Origin: Candidatus Shapirobacteria bacterium
Lineage (GTDB): Bacteria > Patescibacteria > Microgenomatia > UBA12405
Direction: 5' to 3'
Length of the DNA stretch: 9,954 bases
NCBI GenBank assembly: GCA_028710865.1
Contig: JAQTUF010000018.1
Location: forward strand, 1 to 9,954
The notes beneath the pieces are model-generated. The model saw nothing but the letters and a program-made list of their open reading frames with translations. It did no database searches and was not told the origin of the DNA. Positions 1 to 4,725 of this stretch are shown piece by piece (the stretch's first letter is position 1; every line of letters starts with the position of its first letter). A program made the position numbers and the translations under genes.

Positions 1-958
1 TAAGGAAGTTGTAGAGTTTTTCTTCCGTTTTGAATGTGTGTATTTTTCCTGTTTTAAGGTCTTTTATTCCGTATTCTGAGATAGATAATCCCCTATTTAG
101 GGCATATTTTCTGAGTAAAATATTGTGCTGACGTGAACCAGTAAAATGTTGGGTTAAAGAGGCAAAATTTTTGGCTGGTTGGACCATAATATCAATTCGG
201 ATGTCGGGATAAATTCTAATGGAGGCTTTTTTAGGACCAATATCTAAGGTTTGAATATTGTCGGAATAAGAAACGAAGTGTTTTAAAATTTCTTTTGAAT
301 TACTAGATTTAGCGGCAATATCAATGTCTCCGATGGTGGATGTTTGACGGCGAAGACTACCGAGAGCAATAAATTCAATTTTGGGAAATTTTTGTTTTAA
401 GAATTTAATGATTTTATCGGATTTATTTTTGGCTTCTTTGTAGGTCATACGGCGTGATTGACCTAAAAAAGCGAGGGTGTTTTCTAATATCAATTCTTGA
501 GATTTTTTACCAAAATGAGGCCAATTTTCAATTTTGCCGGATTGAGCATATTTAATTAATTGATTAAGACTAATTAGAGGGTTTTTAGAAAATTTGAGTT
601 TTTTAGTGAGAGTGTAGGCTATTTTGGGGCCAATACTATTTATTTTGGTAAAAGTAAAAACGGCTGGATGAATATTCTTGAAGGCTTTTTTTATGTGAGG
701 ATGGAGTTGATGTTTTTTAAACAAATAGTTTAACTTTTCGAGGATATTTGGTCCGATGCCAGGAATATTGTCGACTAATTTGGGATCTTTTTGCCAGAGT
801 TTATGAATGTTTTTGGGGTAAGTTAAAACAGTTTCGGCAGCGTCCTGATAAGATTTGATTCGAAAGATGTTTTTCTTTTTAATTTCGTAGGCAGTGGCTA
901 TATTTTGAAGGATCTCAGCAACTTCTTGATTGGTATAAGTTTTGGGCTTAGGTACCAT
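1..958 (-). CDS. polX: DNA polymerase X family protein (partial, C-terminus beyond window)
   Basis: The visible 319 residues are the N-terminal polymerase part of a family X DNA polymerase, which fills short gaps in DNA repair. The start is the ATG at 958, followed by a helical segment with FRIKSYQDAAE (about 32-42), typical of the PolX 8-kDa domain. Helix-hairpin-helix DNA-binding motifs follow at about 61-75 (VDNIPGIGP) and 100-115 (INSIGPK). The nucleotidyltransferase core has GSLRRQTSTIGDIDIAA; D211 and D213 are the metal-binding aspartates, and D256 (in RIDIMV) is the third. FTGSRQHN and a later SEYGI match the thumb region. All catalytic aspartates are present. Bacterial PolX usually continues into a PHP exonuclease domain, which would lie left of the window; this cannot be checked here. 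No Shine-Dalgarno sequence is visible, and a TATAAT lies 8 bases before the ATG, so the mRNA may be leaderless. Confidence 0.92.
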   Translation of the reverse strand, partial: MVPKPKTYTNQEVAEILQNIATAYEIKKKNIFRIKSYQDAAETVLTYPKNIHKLWQKDPKLVDNIPGIGPNILEKLNYLFKKHQLHPHIKKAFKNIHPAVFTFTKINSIGPKIAYTLTKKLKFSKNPLISLNQLIKYAQSGKIENWPHFGKKSQELILENTLAFLGQSRRMTYKEAKNKSDKIIKFLKQKFPKIEFIALGSLRRQTSTIGDIDIAAKSSNSKEILKHFVSYSDNIQTLDIGPKKASIRIYPDIRIDIMVQPAKNFASLTQHFTGSRQHNILLRKYALNRGLSISEYGIKDLKTGKIHTFKTEEKLYNFL

Positions 959-965
959 ATCTAAG

Positions 966-971
966 ATTATA
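966..971 (-). promoter_or_regulatory. candidate -10 box of polX (leaderless start)
   Basis: On the minus strand the sequence is TATAATCTTAGATATG, with a perfect TATAAT and only seven bases between it and the polX ATG. Transcription would begin about at the start codon. No good -35 is visible at the usual distance, so this rests on the -10 match and on similar spacing at 3749 and 4102. Confidence 0.4.
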
Positions 972-1048
972 TAAAATTTTACGATTTTATGTTTCGCATT
1001 TAATTTTAATTATTTATATCTTGAAATACTTTTTATCATAATAAAACG

Positions 1049-1077
1049 TTGTTAATATAAGCAAGTTTTGGTATATT
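1049..1077 (+). promoter_or_regulatory. sigma70-type promoter of tRNA-Asp
   Basis: TTGTTA at 1049-1054 and TATATT at 1072-1077 are separated by exactly 17 bases. The predicted start near 1084 is about 19 bases before the tRNA. It fits an independently transcribed tRNA followed by its own terminator. Confidence 0.5.
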
Positions 1078-1102
1078 ATCAAGATACTTTAGATCGATTA
1101 TT

Positions 1103-1176
1103 GGGTCCATGGTGCAGCGGTCTAGCACATTCGCCTGTCACGCGAAAGATCGTGGGTTCGAATCCCATTGGACCCG
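1103..1176 (+). tRNA. tRNA-Asp (anticodon GTC)
   Basis: A full cloverleaf can be drawn. The acceptor stem GGGTCCA (1103-1109) pairs with TGGACCC (1169-1175), with discriminator G1176 as expected for Asp. The D arm is GTGC...GCAC. The anticodon stem TTCGC (1130-1134) pairs with GCGAA (1142-1146) around loop CTGTCAC, with GTC at 1137-1139. The T arm carries TTCGAAT. No CCA follows the discriminator (CAAT is present instead), so a CCA-adding enzyme is needed. It is a single gene with its own promoter upstream and a terminator 12 bases downstream. Confidence 0.97.
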
Positions 1177-1185
1177 CAATGTAAA

Positions 1186-1680
1186 CTAATCCCCTACTTG
1201 GGGGATTTTTTGTTTGTTTCTTAGTATTTTTTCAATTTTTTTTCGAGTAAAGATCAATGGTTTTTGGGTAACAAAGGATATTTCTAGGCATAGATGATTT
1301 ATTAATTCTTCCCTTATTTTTTTATCTTCATTATTTTGAAGAGTATTTTCGTTTTCATAAAGATGTTTGAGGTGGATAATGTTTTTTTGTGGGATGTTCA
1401 GATAAATCTCTTCTTTTATCTGGCGAATATTATATTCATAATTTTTTAGTGGTTTTTTTAGGTCGGAGAGAATTTCTTTTATTTCGGATGAACTTATTAA
1501 TTTTCTTAAATTGGCTTTGTCTAGATTTTTTTCTGGGATTGAAGCCGTAAAAACTTTTTCTGTTCCCTTAATTGGCCGGTAATAGAGTATGACATCTTTA
1601 TTTTTAGTATCGATTGATGTGATTTGATAAATACTGACGAAATCGATAATTTTATCTCCTATTTTATAGTTTGATTCCAT
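1186..1680 (-). CDS. CarD-like RNA polymerase-interacting protein (divergent)
   Basis: A protein of 164 residues, close to the usual 150-190 for CarD/CdnL regulators, which bind the RNA polymerase beta subunit and stabilise open promoter complexes. Residues 5-60 resemble the small beta-barrel domain: KIGDKIIDF, then QITSID, ILYYRPI and the SIPEKNLDKANLRKLIS segment that closes this domain in the family. Residues 62-155 are charged and helical (EIKEILSDLKK, EDKKIREELINHL), matching the C-terminal helical domain. The usual HGVG motif after the GD strand is absent and the middle is diverged, so the call is moderate. The start is the ATG at 1680, with no clear Shine-Dalgarno. It lies 74 bases downstream of the RRM gene on the same strand. 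Its final codons and TAG stop fall inside the terminator of the opposite-strand tRNA-Asp. Confidence 0.55.
   Translation of the reverse strand: MESNYKIGDKIIDFVSIYQITSIDTKNKDVILYYRPIKGTEKVFTASIPEKNLDKANLRKLISSSEIKEILSDLKKPLKNYEYNIRQIKEEIYLNIPQKNIIHLKHLYENENTLQNNEDKKIREELINHLCLEISFVTQKPLIFTRKKIEKILRNKQKIPQVGD
1188..1211 (+). terminator. Rho-independent terminator of tRNA-Asp
   Basis: AATCCCC (1188-1194) pairs perfectly with GGGGATT (1201-1207) over a six-base loop, and a run of T continues to 1211. It begins 12 bases after the tRNA. The same bases encode the C-terminus of the opposite-strand CarD-like gene; on that strand no T-run follows the stem, so it should stop only plus-strand transcription. 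Confidence 0.88.
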
Positions 1681-1710
1681 AAGTTAAGCGCATATTCGAA
1701 TAAATAATCT

Positions 1711-1730
1711 CTCCCAACCTGCGTTGGGAG
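1711..1730 (-). terminator. hairpin between the RRM gene and the CarD-like gene, possible terminator or attenuator
   Basis: CTCCCAAC (1711-1718) pairs perfectly with GTTGGGAG (1723-1730) over a four-base loop. Read on the minus strand, it follows the RRM stop by 24 bases and is followed by AGATTATTTATT, a poor U-tract. It may be a weak terminator of the RRM gene or a leader hairpin of the CarD-like gene 30 bases further on. On the plus strand the stem is followed by A-rich sequence, so termination in that direction is unlikely. Confidence 0.45.
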
Positions 1731-1754
1731 AAAAAAGATTTTTAATTAGTAGAA

Positions 1755-2075
1755 TTAATATCTACTTCTACCACCAAATCCACTTTGATTTGATCTTCTA
1801 GAGAAATTATCTCGAGGAGGTCTATCTTCCATTGGTTTGGCTTCATTGACTTTGATGGCTCGACCATCAAGTTCTGTCCCATCAAGAGTATTAATGGCTT
1901 TTGTCGCTTCCTCATCAGAGGACATCTCAACAAAGCCAAAGCCTTTTGATTGACCAGAAAATTTGTCTTTAATAACAATTACCGATACGACTGTTCCGGC
2001 TGAAGCAAAAGCTGCTTCCAAGGTTTTTTCGGTGGTTTCATAAGATAAGCCGCCGACATATAGTTTTTTTGCCAT
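1755..2075 (-). CDS. RNA-binding protein with a single RRM domain
   Basis: A 106-residue protein consisting of one RNA recognition motif plus a short basic tail. RNP2 is LYVGGL (5-10) and RNP1 is KGFGFVEM (44-51), with the aromatic residues that stack on RNA bases all present. The order beta-alpha-beta-beta-alpha-beta is readable from residue 4 to about 80 (ending AIKVNEA). The tail (81-106) is rich in Arg, Gly and Ser (GFGGRSRY), as in cyanobacterial Rbp proteins and similar bacterial proteins that bind single-stranded RNA; in some bacteria these are cold-induced. The start is the ATG at 2075, giving MAKKLYVGG as in the family. No Shine-Dalgarno precedes it. A 24-base gap leads to a hairpin and then the CarD-like gene on the same strand. 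Confidence 0.93.
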   Translation of the reverse strand: MAKKLYVGGLSYETTEKTLEAAFASAGTVVSVIVIKDKFSGQSKGFGFVEMSSDEEATKAINTLDGTELDGRAIKVNEAKPMEDRPPRDNFSRRSNQSGFGGRSRY

Positions 2076-2185
2076 ATTTTGTGCAAATAATTAACTGTAG
2101 CGACTTCTACTTATATCCTTACATATTCTAAAATTCTCTACGTTTTAAGTTTAACCTAAAAATTGGAATAAAGATACCACATGTT

Positions 2186-2194
2186 TGTTATAAT
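2186..2194 (+). promoter_or_regulatory. extended -10 promoter upstream of the membrane protein
   Basis: TGTTATAAT gives a perfect TATAAT (2189-2194) preceded by TG at the extended -10 position. No -35 is found at 16-18 bases. The predicted start, near 2201, is about 40 bases before the TTG start codon. The 12 bases GTTTGTTATAAT recur exactly at 2702-2713. Confidence 0.5.
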
Positions 2195-2241
2195 TATTTA
2201 TCAAATGTAAATTATTAAAGAACCAGATTGTTAGGAATATT

Positions 2242-2688
2242 TTGTCGGGGTTAGCAGTAGCTGGGTTTGGTTGGGTTTTATTGAATTTAACTTTTATTTT
2301 GGACTACTTATTTCAACGGTCGATATTATTTTTATTTGGTAGATTGATGCCGTTGGATTGGTGGTATAAAAATACTTTTTGGTTTCCGTCGGTAATGCAT
2401 TTTTTATTTGTAGTCTTAATCGCTTTGATTTCATATAAAGTGTTTAAATCAAAACTGAAAGTTATTTTTAAGGCGATTTATATGGTGGTGCCGGTAGCAG
2501 TGGTATTAGTGACTTTTGGGATATTCTTTTATCAATTACCTATTATTATTTATGGTTTGAGTATTTTATCAGTGTTGAGTGTTTTGTTTTGGTTTTTTAA
2601 GACGAAACAGCCATGGATATATTATTTTTCTGTTATTTTGATTTCTGTAGTTTTATTGATAAGTACTTTGGTGGGAATGGAAATTTAA
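2242..2688 (+). CDS. polytopic membrane protein of unknown function
   Basis: A 148-residue, very hydrophobic protein that I do not recognise. About five membrane segments are visible, near 5-21, 48-67, 79-97, 100-119 and 125-145. Basic stretches (KVFKSKLK at about 67-74, FKTKQ at about 119-123) sit between them and may mark the cytoplasmic side. A WWYKNTFWF stretch (40-48) is rich in aromatic residues. No ATG is available near the N-terminus. I chose the TTG at 2242 because AGGA (2233-2236) sits five bases before it and a promoter lies upstream; the frame is open back to 2194, so a rarer start slightly upstream is possible. It is followed within about 20 bases by a second promoter, so it is probably monocistronic. 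Nothing nearby indicates its role. Confidence 0.68.
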   Translation: MSGLAVAGFGWVLLNLTFILDYLFQRSILFLFGRLMPLDWWYKNTFWFPSVMHFLFVVLIALISYKVFKSKLKVIFKAIYMVVPVAVVLVTFGIFFYQLPIIIYGLSILSVLSVLFWFFKTKQPWIYYFSVILISVVLLISTLVGMEI

Positions 2689-2704
2689 TTTTAGGTGATG
2701 AGTT

Positions 2705-2713
2705 TGTTATAAT
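2705..2713 (+). promoter_or_regulatory. extended -10 promoter of the small unit at 2720-2947
   Basis: TGTTATAAT again gives a TG plus a perfect TATAAT (2708-2713), and no convincing -35. The predicted start lies near 2720, about 45 bases before the ATG at 2765. A hairpin terminator at 2905-2947 closes the unit, giving a transcript of roughly 220-230 bases. Confidence 0.5.
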
Positions 2714-2764
2714 CTCTTGTCTTGTGGTACTTTGCACTTTGAAGACAGAGAGTTGGTGAGAAAA

Positions 2765-2932
2765 ATGAGTAATCGGATAAGTCAAGCTAGATTTGATTGG
2801 ATTATGAAAAATATTCCCTTTTATTGTTGGTTGGTGGACATGAAAGTCCCAACTGGTTTAATTGTGGAAATTTCAAATTCGATGTTTTTAGCTGGCAGAC
2901 TGAATTACGATTGTCATGATGGCATTGATTAA
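2765..2932 (+). CDS. small hypothetical protein (55 aa), or part of a small RNA
   Basis: The ATG at 2765 is preceded by GGTGAG with good spacing, giving a 55-residue ORF. The frame is open upstream to a TTG at 2717, but that codon lies before the predicted transcription start, so I prefer the ATG. The product has two Trp and two Cys, a moderately hydrophobic middle (IPFYCWLVD, GLIVEIS) and an acidic end (CHDGID). No family is recognised, and it is too short for codon use to decide. The last codons and stop lie in a terminator hairpin. A second strong hairpin, TTGG..GGAC / GTCC..CAA around 2828-2851, falls mid-ORF. These make a structured small RNA, with or without a peptide, a fair alternative. 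Confidence 0.42.
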   Translation: MSNRISQARFDWIMKNIPFYCWLVDMKVPTGLIVEISNSMFLAGRLNYDCHDGID

Positions 2933-2947
2933 TCGTAACTTTTTCTT
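2905..2947 (+). terminator. terminator of the small unit
   Basis: TTACGATT (2905-2912) pairs perfectly with AATCGTAA (2931-2938). Inside, GTCA pairs with TGGC to make a continuous-looking stem with a bulge. CTTTTTCTT follows at 2939-2947. It overlaps the TAA stop of the 55-residue ORF. Confidence 0.65.
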
Positions 2948-2983
2948 ACTAAAGACAAAAAGGTTTTAACCTTTGATATATAT

Positions 2984-3063
2984 TTAACCCGGATGAGCTG
3001 AGACAGGCAAAAACATTTGTTTTTGTTGTGATCGATGAAGTGATGATTCCGGGTTAAGTTTTT
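2984..3063 (+). terminator. large hairpin with T-run between the small unit and ndk; terminator or structured RNA
   Basis: TTAACCCGGA (2984-2993) pairs perfectly over 10 bp with TCCGGGTTAA (3048-3057), and GTTTTTATT follows, so the plus strand looks like a terminator with an oversized 54-base interior. Inside, CAAAAAC (3008-3014) pairs with GTTTTTG (3019-3025). The two strands of the internal loop are rich in GA (GATGAGCTGAG opposite CGATGAAGTGATGA). On the minus strand it lies immediately after the ndk stop and may also define the ndk 3' end. A smaller stem, AAAGGTT/AACCTTT, precedes it at 2959-2974. Its size exceeds what simple termination needs. Confidence 0.55.
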
Positions 3064-3673
3064 ATTCTAAAATTCCGTCTAAATTGACATCGTAAATGAT
3101 GGCTTCACTGACTAATCGATAAGAAACGATTTCATTTGATTTGAACCACAGGGCAATTTCTTTTTCGGCTTCTTCGATTGATCCAGATGCGTGAATAATA
3201 TTTCTAACAGCTCTTTTGTCTATGTCGGCAGCTCTATAGGAATCAATGGTGTAGTCACCACGAATAGTTCCAGGAACTGAGGTTAGAGGTTCGGTCCCTC
3301 CGGTTATCTTTCGGATTACTCCAATAGCATTCATCCCTTGCCAAATCATGGCAACAACAGGTCCGCTACTTAGGAAGCTAACAAGTTGCTGTCTGACGTT
3401 TTCAGCTAATTTAACTGGATCGTTAATAGGTGGGGTTAATCCTTTTGCTTTCCAGGCTTCAATTGATTTTGTTCCAGTTTTGAGAGCCCACTCAGGATCG
3501 ACTGAATAGTGGTCTAAGGCTAATTTTTTGGTGGGGATATCCATCTTAATAGCAACTAATTTTAATCCAGATTGTTCATATCTTCTAATAGTTTCACCAA
3601 TGAGGCCTCGTTGGACTCCATCAGGTTTAACTAGCACGAGTGTTCTTTCTTGTTTGTCATCAAAGTTTTTCAT
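3062..3673 (-). CDS. ndk: nucleoside diphosphate kinase with an internal insertion
   Basis: It transfers the gamma phosphate of ATP to other nucleoside diphosphates through a phosphohistidine, supplying NTPs and dNTPs. Family landmarks are in order: TLVLVKPDGVQRG (11-23, K16), DHY (55-57), SGPVVAMIWQG (103-113), PGTIRGDY (134-141, R138) and RNIIHASGS (157-165) with catalytic H161 and N158. At 203 residues it is well above the usual 130-155. The extra length is mainly an insertion of about 35-40 residues between HY (57) and the helix before SGPVVAM (about 58-95, with EWALKTGTKSIEAWKAKG), plus about 8 residues at the N-terminus and a longer C-terminal end. The active site is complete, so it should be functional. 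The ATG at 3673 is the only start that keeps the first strand. It is divergent from the ArsR-type gene, 87 bases away, and may share its operator. Confidence 0.96.
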   Translation of the reverse strand: MKNFDDKQERTLVLVKPDGVQRGLIGETIRRYEQSGLKLVAIKMDIPTKKLALDHYSVDPEWALKTGTKSIEAWKAKGLTPPINDPVKLAENVRQQLVSFLSSGPVVAMIWQGMNAIGVIRKITGGTEPLTSVPGTIRGDYTIDSYRAADIDKRAVRNIIHASGSIEEAEKEIALWFKSNEIVSYRLVSEAIIYDVNLDGILE

Positions 3674-3725
3674 AAGTAGTTTATTTTCTCTAAAGAAATT
3701 TAAATAATCAAGATGATGATCTAGT

Positions 3726-3754
3726 TTGATTATATTGATATTTATCGATATAAT
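3726..3754 (+). promoter_or_regulatory. promoter of the ArsR/SdpR-type regulator
   Basis: TTGATT (3726-3731) and a perfect TATAAT (3749-3754) are separated by 17 bases. Six bases separate the -10 from the ATG at 3761, so transcription should begin at or next to the A of the start codon and the mRNA would be leaderless. The palindrome at 3728-3755 covers most of this promoter. Confidence 0.7.
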
Positions 3755-3755
3755 C
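3728..3755. promoter_or_regulatory. palindromic operator, 13-2-13, probable ArsR/SdpR autoregulatory site
   Basis: The left arm GATTATATTGATA (3728-3740) and right arm TATCGATATAATC (3743-3755) are complementary at 12 of 13 positions around a 2-base centre. ArsR-family dimers are known to bind inverted repeats of about 12-2-12. The site spans the interval from the -35 through the -10 of the adjacent regulator gene, where bound protein would block RNA polymerase. The left arm contains the minus-strand TATAAT toward ndk, so both genes may be affected. Binding itself is inferred. Confidence 0.65.
3729..3734 (-). promoter_or_regulatory. candidate -10 box of ndk inside the operator
   Basis: Reading toward ndk, the left arm of the palindrome contains an exact TATAAT about 55 bases before the ndk ATG. 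No good -35 is seen at 16-18 bases (the site would be AAGATT), so support is moderate. It arises partly from the palindrome itself. Confidence 0.35.
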
Positions 3756-3760
3756 TTTCT

Positions 3761-4060
3761 ATGGACAAAATATTTAAGGCATTGGCTGATAAAAACAGAA
3801 GAAAGATTTTGACTTTGCTCAGAAATAAAGATATGTCAGTGAGTGATTTGCTTGGCCATTTTGAAAATATTGGTCAGGCGACCTTGTCAAGTCATTTGGC
3901 AATTTTAAGAAAAGTTAATTTAGTAGAATATAGAGTTTTGGGAAAACAGAGAATATATAGGTTAAATACTTCTTTGTTGGTTGCTTTTGCGGAAAATATG
4001 CGTAGATTTGCTGGAAAGTTGGACGAATCATTAATACAAGACATTGCAATTAGACATTAA
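3761..4060 (+). CDS. ArsR-family (SdpR-like) winged-helix transcriptional repressor
   Basis: A 99-residue protein of the size of single-domain ArsR repressors. IFKALADKNRRKILTLL (4-20) is the typical first helix pair, MSVSDLLGHF (25-34) the helix before the turn, and QATLSSHLAILRKVNLVEY (39-57) the DNA-reading helix. The wing is RVLGKQRIYRLN (58-69). The series IFKALAD...RRKILTLL...SHLAILRK...IYRLNT resembles the SdpR autorepressor type, and there are no cysteines, so the CxC metal sensor is absent and a metal-sensing role is unlikely. The start codon is seven bases after a TATAAT, and the palindrome in the promoter points to self-repression. In Bacillus SdpR pairs with an immunity gene; no SdpI-like gene is seen next to this one. 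The next gene encodes a LysM protein 50 bases downstream. Confidence 0.9.
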   Translation: MDKIFKALADKNRRKILTLLRNKDMSVSDLLGHFENIGQATLSSHLAILRKVNLVEYRVLGKQRIYRLNTSLLVAFAENMRRFAGKLDESLIQDIAIRH

Positions 4061-4070
4061 AAGGTGTAAA

Positions 4071-4107
4071 TTGGAATTAACTTTATATTTTTTATTATGT
4101 TTATAAT
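4071..4107 (+). promoter_or_regulatory. candidate promoter region of the LysM gene
   Basis: TTGGAA (4071-4076) is 16 bases before TATTAT (4093-4098), a reasonable pair with a start near 4105, six bases before the ATG. A perfect TATAAT (4102-4107) lies even closer, as TATAATCTTATG, but only three bases before the ATG, which would place transcription inside the start codon. The first pair is therefore preferred. Either way the leader would be nearly absent. Confidence 0.4.
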
Positions 4108-4110
4108 CTT

Positions 4111-4698
4111 ATGATAAATTGGAAGAGATTAAAGAAAAAATATTTTAAATCAACTGAAGAAATTGTAAGTATGTTTTTAGGGTTAGTCATTGTAGTAGTG
4201 GTAGTGGGTTTGATTTTTAATTTTTTCCAAAAAAGAAAAGGGAGTGTAGATATTCCTGGTTCTAGTAATGTGACTTTGTCTGACAATATTAATGGAAGTG
4301 GAGAAAAAAGCCAAATTCAAGAGAATATCTATGTTGTTTCTTATGGAGATAATTTGTGGAAAATTGCAGAATCTAAATATAACGATGGTTATATGTGGGT
4401 AAAAATTGCAGAGGTAAATAATTTGAAAAATCCTTCCATTTTGGAAGTAGGTCAGAAATTAATACTTCCCATTTTGAGTCAAAATGAAATTACATCAATT
4501 AAACCTGATAATTCTTTGAGTATTCCTACTGGACAGGAATACGAAGTAAAAAAAGGTGATAATTTATGGGAAATTGCAGTTAGGGCTTATGGTGATGGTT
4601 ATCAATGGGTAAAAATTTGGCAAGAAAATAGGTCTAAATTGAATAGTCCTAATGCTTTGGAGATTGGAATGTTTTTGATGATTTCCAAGTTAGAATAG
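4111..4698 (+). CDS. membrane-anchored protein with two LysM domains
   Basis: A 195-residue protein. A short basic cytoplasmic start (NWKRLKKKYFK, 3-13) is followed by a transmembrane segment at about 21-39 (MFLGLVIVVVVVGLIF) and KRKG. The orientation is therefore N-in with the rest outside the membrane. After a Ser/Asn/Gly-rich spacer (45-72) come two LysM domains: about 73-119 (YVVSYGDNLWKIAESKYNDG, ending GQKLILP) and about 144-192 (YEVKKGDNLWEIAVRAYGDG, ending GMFLMIS). LysM binds N-acetylglucosamine-containing glycans such as peptidoglycan. No enzyme domain is present, so the protein probably tethers membrane to cell wall or acts as a scaffold. The two domains share the GDNLW.IA.....Y.DGY.WVKI pattern, suggesting duplication. 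It follows the ArsR-type gene by 50 bases and precedes two tRNA genes by 27 bases. Confidence 0.93.
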   Translation: MINWKRLKKKYFKSTEEIVSMFLGLVIVVVVVGLIFNFFQKRKGSVDIPGSSNVTLSDNINGSGEKSQIQENIYVVSYGDNLWKIAESKYNDGYMWVKIAEVNNLKNPSILEVGQKLILPILSQNEITSIKPDNSLSIPTGQEYEVKKGDNLWEIAVRAYGDGYQWVKIWQENRSKLNSPNALEIGMFLMISKLE

Positions 4699-4707
4699 CT
4701 GAGTTCG

Positions 4708-4716
4708 TGTTAGAAT
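4708..4716 (+). promoter_or_regulatory. candidate extended -10 promoter of the tRNA pair
   Basis: TGTTAGAAT has TG one base before TAGAAT (4711-4716), and the predicted start lies about at the tRNA-Gly 5' end (4726). No -35 is evident. The bases GTTAGAATAG occur twice, at 4689-4698 (containing the LysM stop) and 4709-4718. Read-through from the LysM gene is an alternative way to express the tRNAs. Confidence 0.35.
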
Positions 4717-4725
4717 AGTTTCGAT

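Noticed and set aside
1742..1978. 78-codon minus-strand ORF
   Set aside because: It lies in another frame of the RRM gene, whose RNP1 and RNP2 motifs are unambiguous; the alternative product has no family character.
2717..2764. TTG start for the small ORF
   Set aside because: It precedes the predicted transcription start, while the ATG at 2765 has a good Shine-Dalgarno.
2988..3053. Hammerhead ribozyme or archaeal-type C/D RNA in the large hairpin
   Set aside because: GGATGAG resembles the CTGATGAG core and TGATGA/CTGA resemble C and D boxes, but the CGAAA part of a hammerhead is missing and the box order and spacing do not fit a C/D RNA.
2984..3060. TPP riboswitch, because of GCTGAGA
   Set aside because: The second conserved half (the ACCTGATC-like segment) is missing, and the element is followed by an opposing gene end, not a biosynthetic gene.
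4101..4286. Minus-strand ORF of 61 codons under the LysM gene
   Set aside because: Shadow of the LysM gene in its signal-anchor and spacer region, with no promoter or ribosome site of its own.
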